12,321 bases of DNA from contig JAEZUE010000020.1 in NCBI GenBank assembly GCA_023443455.1, positions 1 to 12,321 of the forward strand, given 5' to 3'. Shown here piece after piece: positions 7,051 through 12,321 of the stretch. The notes below the pieces were generated by a model. That model was not told where the DNA came from. It did no database searches and saw nothing but the letters and a program-made list of their open reading frames with translations. This DNA is from Verrucomicrobiota bacterium. Lineage in GTDB: Bacteria; Verrucomicrobiota; Verrucomicrobiia; Opitutales; Opitutaceae. The first letter of the stretch is position 1; each line of letters opens with the position of its first letter. The position numbers were made by a program, and so were the translations under genes.

Positions 7051-8164
7051 CCGCTTCACGCGTCTGGTGCCGGAGCACATCCGGGCGTTCGAGCCGTACG
7101 TGCCCAGCCCGCCCGATCCGGAGCTGTGCCGCCGGTACGGGATCGAGCGGCTGGTGCGCCTCAACAACAACGAGAACCTGGTCGGTCCGGCGCCGGAGGT
7201 GCGGGCGTTGCTCCAGGCGGCGGATACCGGGCAGATCCCGATCTATCCCAGCGGGGACAGCTACTATCTGCGCGAGGCGTTGGCGCGGCGCTTCGGGAAG
7301 GACCCCGGGCAGTTCCTCGTGGGCAACGGCTCCAACGAGGCGATCACCTGCCTGATCAAGGCCTTCTGCGAGGCGGGCGACAACATCGTCGCCGCGGACC
7401 GGACCTACGCCGTCTACGAGTGGGTCGCCACCTTCTCGGGACTCGAGGCGCGGCTCGTGCCGCTGCAGGCCGATTTCACCTGGGACCCCGCGGCGGTGTT
7501 CGCCGCCATCGACGGCCGCACGAAGGTGGTCTTTCTCTGCAACCCCAACAACCCGACGGGACTGTATTGGGATCGTGGGACGCTCACGGCGTTTCTCGAC
7601 CGGCTCGACGGGCGCTGCGTGGTGGTGCTCGACGAGGCGTACTGCGAGTATGTCGATCGGCCGGACTACCCCGACGGGCTCCAGTTGATCGACCGCTACC
7701 CGAACCTCGTCGTCTTCCGGACGTTCTCGAAAATGTACGCGCTCGCGGCCCTGCGGGTCGGCTATCTGGCGGCGGCGCCCGAGCTGGTGGCGCTGATCCG
7801 CAAGACCTATGTCGTGTACTCCGTGAACTCGCTCGCCCAGCAGGCGGCGCAGCGGGCGCTGGACCACGACGGCGAGCTGATCGTCGCGACCCGCGCGATG
7901 GTGGGAGAGGGGAAGGCGCGGCTGGTCGAGGTCTGCCGGGAGCTCGGGTTCCGCACCGTGGTGGGCGAGGGGAACTACCTGATGATCCAGGTGCCGATCC
8001 CCGACACGCTGCTGTACAAGAAGCTCCTGCGATGCGGCTATGTTGTCCGCACGTTGACCGCCTTCCGTCTGCCGGGTTGGATCCGGGTGAGCCTGCTGCC
8101 CGAGCCCCACATGGCGGGTTTCCGCCGGTCGTTTGCCGCCCTCTTTGCCCCGACAAAATCCTGA
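7043..8164 (+). CDS. PLP-dependent aminotransferase, histidinol-phosphate aminotransferase-like
   Basis: A 373-residue fold-type I aminotransferase (class I/II, HisC-like). Motifs in order: LNNNEN (40-45) matching the HisC LDANEN element, GNGSNEAI (94-101) for cofactor phosphate, CNPNNPTG (166-173), DEAYCEY (197-203), and FRTFSKMYALAALRVGY (225-241) with Lys230 as the Schiff-base lysine and Arg238 for the PLP phosphate. Arg348 in IRVSL is the expected substrate-carboxylate arginine. The family uses glutamate/2-oxoglutarate with histidinol phosphate, but also aromatic or other amino acids. Neighbours are not histidine genes, so a different substrate is plausible. The start ATG lies 8 nt inside the preceding gene, and the next gene follows after 13 nt; the three genes form a coupled set. 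Confidence 0.88.
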   Translation: MDDRFTRLVPEHIRAFEPYVPSPPDPELCRRYGIERLVRLNNNENLVGPAPEVRALLQAADTGQIPIYPSGDSYYLREALARRFGKDPGQFLVGNGSNEAITCLIKAFCEAGDNIVAADRTYAVYEWVATFSGLEARLVPLQADFTWDPAAVFAAIDGRTKVVFLCNPNNPTGLYWDRGTLTAFLDRLDGRCVVVLDEAYCEYVDRPDYPDGLQLIDRYPNLVVFRTFSKMYALAALRVGYLAAAPELVALIRKTYVVYSVNSLAQQAAQRALDHDGELIVATRAMVGEGKARLVEVCRELGFRTVVGEGNYLMIQVPIPDTLLYKKLLRCGYVVRTLTAFRLPGWIRVSLLPEPHMAGFRRSFAALFAPTKS

Positions 8165-8177
8165 ACGCTCCGTCCCC

Positions 8178-9191
8178 ATGGCCTCCTACCTCGACCACCT
8201 CAACCAGCATCCTGTCACCATCGAACCGGGACAATCCGTGGAGATCGTGCCGTTCGAGCCGCGCCATGCCGAGGCCTTCGCCCGTTGCTATCACCAAGTC
8301 TATCGCGACACCTTCCCCATGCCGTATGTCTACGAGCCCGAGCAGATCGTGGCGGCGGTGGAGGCGGAGGAGCTGCTCAGCGTGCTCGCGGTGACGCCGA
8401 AGGGTGAAGTGGCGGCGCTAACCTCCGCGTTCCACTTCGGCCCGAACCGGCGCGCCTGGGAAGTCGGCGGCACGATGGTGATCGAGGCGTACCGCAAGGG
8501 CGATCTCGCCCGGCCGGTCATCGAGCGCCTCTGGGCCGAGTGCCAGGCCCGCGACCCCGACACGATCTACGGCACGACGGTCTGCAACCACATCTACACG
8601 CAGTATGCGGGGCGCAAGCGCGCGATGCGGCCGGCGGCGCTCGACCTCGACGGCTTCACCAACTTCGACGGCGAGCAGGCGGTCGAGACCTCGATCCTGT
8701 TTCTCTTCATCGTCTACAACCGGACCCCGTGCTCGGTGCATCTGCCGGAGTGTTATGCCGTGATCGCGCAGGAGCTTTACGGGAACCTGCAGCTTGAGCG
8801 CTCCGTCGTTACGGCCGGGCAAACCCCGGAGGTTCCGACCGGCGTAGTGAAGGTTCAACAACTCTCCCGGGCGCTGCGGCTGACGGTGGAGACCATCGGC
8901 GCCGATTTGCCGGCAGAGGTCGCGGCGGCCATGGCGGCGCATCCGCAGTGCCATGCGATCCAGGTGTGTCTGCCGCTGGAGCAGGCCACGGCGCCATGGG
9001 CGGCGGAGCGGTTGCGCGCGGCGGGGTTCTTCTTCGGTGGCATTTTGCCGCTCTGGGGCGTCTCCGACCATCTGGTGCTCCAGCGCACCCTGCGGCCGCA
9101 GCAATTCGAGAAGGTGGCGCTCTGCGATGCCTTCGCGAAACGCCTGCTGGCCTTCATCCGCGAGGATGCCGCCGCGGTCGGCGCTGCCTGA
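8178..9191 (+). CDS. GNAT-like acyltransferase with two-lobed architecture
   Basis: A 337-residue protein. Residues ~20-150 form an N-acetyltransferase-like domain: VEIVPFEPRHAEAFARCY, then GGTMVIEAYRKGDLARPVIERLW (98-119) at the acetyl-CoA loop, where the canonical RGxG is RKGD, then CNHIYTQYAGRKRAMRPAAL (136-155), like the HPYSQ element of HATPase-GNAT fusion proteins. After LPECYAVIAQELYGNLQLERSVV (189-211) comes a second lobe ending RAAGFFFGGILPLWGVSDHLVLQ. These last two segments align with the C-terminal part of the protein at 5743, suggesting paralogy. ATG 8178 fits the gap to the preceding stop; an upstream in-frame ATG at 8133 would overlap it by 32 nt and lacks conserved sequence. 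The substrate is unknown. Confidence 0.75.
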   Translation: MASYLDHLNQHPVTIEPGQSVEIVPFEPRHAEAFARCYHQVYRDTFPMPYVYEPEQIVAAVEAEELLSVLAVTPKGEVAALTSAFHFGPNRRAWEVGGTMVIEAYRKGDLARPVIERLWAECQARDPDTIYGTTVCNHIYTQYAGRKRAMRPAALDLDGFTNFDGEQAVETSILFLFIVYNRTPCSVHLPECYAVIAQELYGNLQLERSVVTAGQTPEVPTGVVKVQQLSRALRLTVETIGADLPAEVAAAMAAHPQCHAIQVCLPLEQATAPWAAERLRAAGFFFGGILPLWGVSDHLVLQRTLRPQQFEKVALCDAFAKRLLAFIREDAAAVGAA

Positions 9192-9202
9192 GTCTAAACA
9201 AG

Positions 9203-9367
9203 GCAGTTGGACACTGAGGTCACAGAGGTAAGGCAGGAGTGCACAAAGAGTTCGGAGAAAACTAGAAGCCGGCGAGGCTCACCATTTGGGTGAGTAGGCC
9301 GAACCACATTGCGAATACCCAAGTTCCCCTCTGTGATCTCCTTCCGTCTCTCCTTCGCCTCTGTGAC
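9203..9367 (+). repeat. Structured 'cacagag' element, copy 2
   Basis: A 165 bp element from GCAGTTGGACAC to CCTCTGTGAC. The left arm reads acactgaggtcacagagg onward, the centre has CTCACC-atttg-GGTGAG with cgaaccaCatt, and the right arm is the inverted phased repeat. It is the same family as 1-176 but in opposite orientation. It starts 11 bp after the GNAT stop codon. Confidence 0.65.
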
Positions 9368-9369
9368 CT

Positions 9370-9406
9370 GCCCGAACTGCCGTTTCTAAGCTGAGTCGGT
9401 TCGGGC
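9370..9406. other. 8 bp inverted repeat GCCCGAAC...GTTCGGGC upstream of larE
   Basis: A perfect 8 bp stem with a 21 nt spacer lies just after the repeat element and about 80 bp before larE. There is no T-run, so terminator function is doubtful; an operator or part of the repeat is equally possible. The rest of 9192-9487 shows no gene and no clear promoter consensus. Confidence 0.4.
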
Positions 9407-9487
9407 GGGCGGTTCGATGCATCCATCGGTCTTTCCTCTGGCCTCGGCCGCTGGCGCGACGCACAAAGGCGGTCTACCATCCGCGCC

Positions 9488-10342
9488 GTGAGTTCCTCCC
9501 CCTCCACACTCGACGACAAGTACCGCCGCCTCCTCGAGGTGATCGCCGCGCACGGTCGCGTGGCGGTCGCCTTCTCGGGTGGCGTCGACAGCAGCTTTCT
9601 CTGTCGCGCCGCGCGCGACGCGGTCGGCGACGACGCCATCGCGATCACCGTGACCGGGCCGATGATGCCCAGCGACGACCTGGCCTCGGCCAAGCAGATC
9701 GCGGCACTGACCGGCATCAGGCATGTATTTATCGATGACCCCGAGCTCGACGAGCCGGTCGCCGCCAACCCGATCAACCGCTGCTACCACTGCAAGAAGA
9801 TCGAGTTCGCCCGCATCGCCGGGGTCGCGCGTGAGCACGGTGTGGAGACGGTGCTCGACGGCTCGAACCTCGACGACGAGGGCGACTACCGGCCGGGCCT
9901 CACCGCGCTGGCGGAGTTGAAGGTCACCAGCCCGTTGCGCGTCGCCGGCCTGCGCAAGGCCGACATCCGCGAACTCTCCCGCGAGCTCGGTCTGCCGACC
10001 TGGGAGAAGCCCGCCGCCGCCTGCCTCGGTTCGCGTGTGCCCTACGGCGAGCGCATCACGTTGGAGAAACTTCGCGCCATCGACCGCGCCGAGCAGGCGT
10101 TGCGCGCGCACGGTTTCCGCCAGTGCCGCGTGCGCCATCACGGCGAGATCGCCCGCCTCGAGGTGGCGCCGGAGGAACGTGCCCGTTTCTTCGATGCGGC
10201 GTTGCTCGACAAGGTCTCGCAGGAGATCAAGGCGGCCGGTTTCCGGTACGTTTGCCTCGAACTCGAAGGCTACCAGATGGGCAGCCTCAACCGCGCGTTG
10301 CCGCCGGGCACCACGGCGCCAGTCCCCGCACCCCATGCGTGA
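9488..10342 (+). CDS. larE: LarE, ATP-dependent sulfur transferase for nickel-pincer nucleotide synthesis
   Basis: A 284-residue PP-loop protein at family length. The ATP-pyrophosphatase motif AFSGGVDSSF is at 28-37. It adenylates the carboxylates of pyridinium-3,5-biscarboxylic acid mononucleotide and installs sulfur, giving the bisthiocarboxylate. Cys179 in AACLGSRVPYG matches the position of the sacrificial cysteine of Lactiplantibacillus LarE. Cys99 and Cys102 (NRCYHCKK) supply two more cysteines, the pattern of LarE proteins reported to hold a [4Fe-4S] cluster rather than sacrificing a residue; I recall this from the literature and cannot test it here. The start is GTG 9488, which begins the conserved N-terminal helix region. 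larC follows within a few bases, indicating an operon. Confidence 0.93.
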   Translation: MSSSPSTLDDKYRRLLEVIAAHGRVAVAFSGGVDSSFLCRAARDAVGDDAIAITVTGPMMPSDDLASAKQIAALTGIRHVFIDDPELDEPVAANPINRCYHCKKIEFARIAGVAREHGVETVLDGSNLDDEGDYRPGLTALAELKVTSPLRVAGLRKADIRELSRELGLPTWEKPAAACLGSRVPYGERITLEKLRAIDRAEQALRAHGFRQCRVRHHGEIARLEVAPEERARFFDAALLDKVSQEIKAAGFRYVCLELEGYQMGSLNRALPPGTTAPVPAPHA

Positions 10343-10349
10343 GCCCGGC

Positions 10350-11720
10350 ATGAAAATCCTCTACTACGACTGCTCCGCCGGCATCTCCGGCGACATGCAC
10401 CTCGGGGCGATGGTCGACCTCGGCGTGCCGCCCGAGCACCTCAAGACCGAACTGCGCAAGCTCGGAGTCCCCGGCTGGCGTCTGCGCTTCACCCGCGACT
10501 CGCGCAAGGGCATCGGCGGCACCCGTGCCGACGTCCTGCTCGACAGCGACTCCGCCCCTGTAGGCCACCGCGCCGAGGTGGCCTCCTCGCCAGTGGGCCA
10601 CGGCGCCCACGAGGCCTCCGCTCCGGCCCGACCGACCGACGCCCCGGCCTACAAACCCGTAATCAAACTTCACGCACCACTCGTCCCCGGGCACGAGCCG
10701 CACGAACACCGCACCCACCGCGACATCGTCGCACTCATCCAGCGCAGCGCCCTCGCCGATGGCGTGAAGGAGCGCGCCCTCGCCATCTTCGCCCGCCTCG
10801 CCAAGGCCGAGGCGAAGATCCATGGCATGCCCGTCGAGGAGGTTGGCTTCCACGAGGTCGGCGCCGTCGACTCGATCATCGACATCGTCGCCGCCGCGAT
10901 CGCGCTCGAGTGGCTGAAACCCGACCGCGTGCTCGTATCCACCATCGAACTCGGCGGTGGCTTCGTGCACTGTGCGCATGGCCGTCTCGCCGTGCCCGCG
11001 CCGGCCACCGCGGACCTACTGCGCGGCGCGCCCACCCGGCTCGGCACCGTGCCCTTCGAGGCCACCACGCCCACCGGCGCCGCCATCCTCGTCGCCAGCG
11101 CGACCGAGTTCACCGACCGCAACGACTTCACCATCGAGCGCATCGGCTACGGCATCGGCCACAAGGATGGCCCGATCCCGAACCTCCTCCGCGTCTTCTT
11201 CGGCACGTCGGCTGTGGCCGGCCGCGCCGAAGCCGGCTCCGCCGCCGCCGTCCTCGCGACCGTCCCGCGCGACACCGCCGTCGTCCTCGAATGCAACCTC
11301 GACGACACCACTGGCGAGACCGCGGGCTACGTGCTCGAGATGCTGCTCGCCGCCGGCGCCTCCGACGCATGGCTCACGCCGATCGTGATGAAGAAGTCCC
11401 GTCCGGCGCTCACCCTCTCCGCTCTCTGCCCGCCGGAGAAGGAAGCCGCGCTCACCGAGCTCATCCTGCGCGAAACAACGACCTTCGGCCTCCGCCGCCG
11501 CGAGGTCGGCAAACTCGCCCTCGAGCGCCGCTTCGAGCAGGTCGACACGAAGCTCGGCCCCGTCCAACTGAAGACCGCCCTCCTCGACGGCCGCCCCCTG
11601 AAATCGAAACTCGAACACGACGACCTCCGCCGCCTCGCGACGATCCACCAGATCCCGCTCTGCGAAGTCGAGCGCCAGATCCTCGCCGAACTGGCCCAGC
11701 GGGTGGCCAAACCTGATTAA
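10350..11720 (+). CDS. larC: LarC, nickel insertion enzyme for nickel-pincer nucleotide
   Basis: A 456-residue protein from ATG 10350, which gives the conserved N-terminus MKILYYDCSAGISGDM. ATG 10335 (five residues longer, overlapping larE) is the alternative. LarC uses CTP to insert nickel into the bisthiocarboxylate pincer. Family features: GISGDMHLGAMVDLG (11-25), a His-rich linker (HEPHEHRTHRD, 115-125), EEVGFHEVGAVDSIIDIVAAA, GGGFVHCAHGRLAVPAPAT, and a C-terminal domain with ECNLDDTTGE and MKKSRPALTL. It is one uninterrupted frame, whereas Lactiplantibacillus makes LarC by a programmed frameshift between larC1 and larC2. Residues ~70-101 are encoded by a palindromic repeat element, making the linker longer than usual. 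Core motifs are intact, so function is expected. Confidence 0.93.
   Translation: MKILYYDCSAGISGDMHLGAMVDLGVPPEHLKTELRKLGVPGWRLRFTRDSRKGIGGTRADVLLDSDSAPVGHRAEVASSPVGHGAHEASAPARPTDAPAYKPVIKLHAPLVPGHEPHEHRTHRDIVALIQRSALADGVKERALAIFARLAKAEAKIHGMPVEEVGFHEVGAVDSIIDIVAAAIALEWLKPDRVLVSTIELGGGFVHCAHGRLAVPAPATADLLRGAPTRLGTVPFEATTPTGAAILVASATEFTDRNDFTIERIGYGIGHKDGPIPNLLRVFFGTSAVAGRAEAGSAAAVLATVPRDTAVVLECNLDDTTGETAGYVLEMLLAAGASDAWLTPIVMKKSRPALTLSALCPPEKEAALTELILRETTTFGLRRREVGKLALERRFEQVDTKLGPVQLKTALLDGRPLKSKLEHDDLRRLATIHQIPLCEVERQILAELAQRVAKPD
10559..10653. repeat. 95 bp REP-type element within larC
   Basis: It is bounded by 8 bp inverted ends, TGTAGGCC (10559-10566) and GGCCTACA (10646-10653). The first unit is a perfect 7 bp hairpin, stem 10563-10569/10577-10583 with loop GCGCCGA, and its first 25 nt (from 10558) equal the minus strand of 253-277. 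A second palindrome is GTGGGC/GCCCAC (10593-10598/10605-10610), inside an outer GGCCTC/GAGGCC pair (10580-10585/10611-10616). The right end reads TGTAGGCC on the opposite strand, so this looks like two REP units in inverted orientation. It is translated in frame without a stop. Confidence 0.75.
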
Positions 11721-11884
11721 CTACCAAGGACACAGAGTGCCCGGATATCGGATACCCGGCGCCTCCCTTCTCTCGCTGCGTTCATGGCGTTCCTTGCGGC
11801 CACCCCCCTTTCCTCCGGCGCCCAGTCAGTCCTCCGCCCTTCGTTCTCTTCGTCCCCTTCTGTCGCCCTCCGACCTTCCGCCCC
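11721..11884. other. 164 bp larC-larB spacer with pyrimidine-rich tract
   Basis: It begins with a half cacagag arm (aaggacacagag, 11726-11737) and an imperfect palindrome around CCCGGATATC (11740-11760). From about 11764 to 11884 the + strand is very rich in C and T, with short phased words such as CTTCGTTCTCTTCGTCC. No open frame with coding features, T-run terminator or Shine-Dalgarno is seen. It may be a further repeat remnant, a leader, or carry a separate larB promoter. Confidence 0.5.
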
Positions 11885-12321
11885 ATGAATCGCGAAGCCC
11901 TCGCCCAGATTCTCGAACGCTACCGCACCGGCGCCACTGATCTCTCCGCCGCGCTCGCCGAGCTGAAGGACTTCCCGTCGGCGGATCTCGGTTACGCGCT
12001 GATCGACAACCACCGCGTGCTGCGCACCGGCCACCCCGAGGTCATCTACTGCGCCGGCAAGACACCCGCGCAGGTCCGCGGCATCCTCGCGCGCATGCTC
12101 ACCGGGCCCAGCGCCATCCTCGCCACCCGCGCCGAGCCGGCGCACTGGGACGCCGCCCGCGATCTCTCGCCCGGCCTCGTCCACGATCCGCTCTCCCGCA
12201 CCATCGTGCGCCGTCCCGCTGCGCCCGCGACGCCACCGACGACCTACATCGCCGTCGTCGCCGCCGGCACCTCCGACCTGCCCGTGGCCGAGGAGGCCGC
12301 GATCACCGCCGAGGTCTTCGG
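11885..12321 (+). CDS. larB: LarB, pyridinium-3,5-biscarboxylic acid mononucleotide synthase (5' part, runs off window)
   Basis: Translation from ATG 11885 stays open to the window end, giving 145 codons. The N-terminal region matches the LarB family: NREALAQILERYRTG, then LKDFPSADLGYALIDNHRVLRTGHPEVIYCAGKTPAQ, then the start of the AIR-carboxylase-like (PurE-type) domain at YIAVVAAGTSDLPVAEEAAITAE. LarB carboxylates nicotinic acid adenine dinucleotide at C5 and releases AMP, the first step before LarE and LarC. The C-terminal part of the catalytic domain lies beyond 12321. The start is placed by the conserved N-terminus; it is preceded by a pyrimidine-rich leader and not by a clear ribosome binding site. 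Confidence 0.92.
   Translation, partial: MNREALAQILERYRTGATDLSAALAELKDFPSADLGYALIDNHRVLRTGHPEVIYCAGKTPAQVRGILARMLTGPSAILATRAEPAHWDAARDLSPGLVHDPLSRTIVRRPAAPATPPTTYIAVVAAGTSDLPVAEEAAITAEVF

Noticed and set aside
8133..8177. Upstream ATG for the GNAT-like gene
   Set aside because: It would add 15 residues encoded inside the aminotransferase C-terminus; ATG 8178 fits the gap better.
10350..11720. Programmed frameshift in larC as in Lactiplantibacillus
   Set aside because: The reading frame is continuous from N-terminal to C-terminal domain, so no frameshift is needed.

Overview
The window is high-GC bacterial DNA with all convincing genes on the + strand. Tight 4-8 nt gene overlaps, few recognisable Shine-Dalgarno sequences, and gaps filled with phased 'cacagag' and 'TTAGTG..CAGTG' repeats and TGTAG-type REP hairpins suggest a Verrucomicrobiota member, perhaps an Opitutaceae relative. 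This placement is inference; no rRNA or other marker gene is present.

Layout. (1) Positions 1-1554 hold no supportable gene. They are a mosaic of at least four repeat families: a structured 'cacagag' element, two ~200 bp direct repeats, an 89 bp repeat and REP-like hairpins. (2) 1555-5523 is a tightly coupled four-gene operon: a single-domain STAS protein (anti-sigma-factor-antagonist type) followed by the molybdopterin, [2Fe-2S] and FAD subunits of a xanthine-dehydrogenase-family hydroxylase. (3) After a 219 bp gap, 5743-9191 encodes a fusion of a degenerate RsbW-like HATPase and a GNAT-like region, then a HisC-like PLP aminotransferase, then a second GNAT-like protein that appears to be a paralogue of the first one's C-terminal part. 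(4) After a ~300 bp gap that includes an inverted copy of the window-start repeat, 9488-12321 encodes larE, larC and the 5' part of larB, the complete enzyme set for the nickel-pincer nucleotide cofactor. No larA-type apoenzyme is in view.

How they may work together. LarB, LarE and LarC act in sequence on nicotinic acid adenine dinucleotide (carboxylation, sulfur insertion, nickel insertion); this is established for the family. The upstream module is less understood. STAS and HATPase domains are the two halves of partner-switching regulators, and here they bracket a molybdenum hydroxylase and sit beside a HisC-like aminotransferase flanked by two related GNAT-like proteins. I do not know a characterised pathway with this composition, and its substrate cannot be read from the sequence. 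The clearest structural oddity is a 95 bp palindromic repeat inside larC, read in frame as protein, with near-identical copies in the non-coding region at the start of the window.
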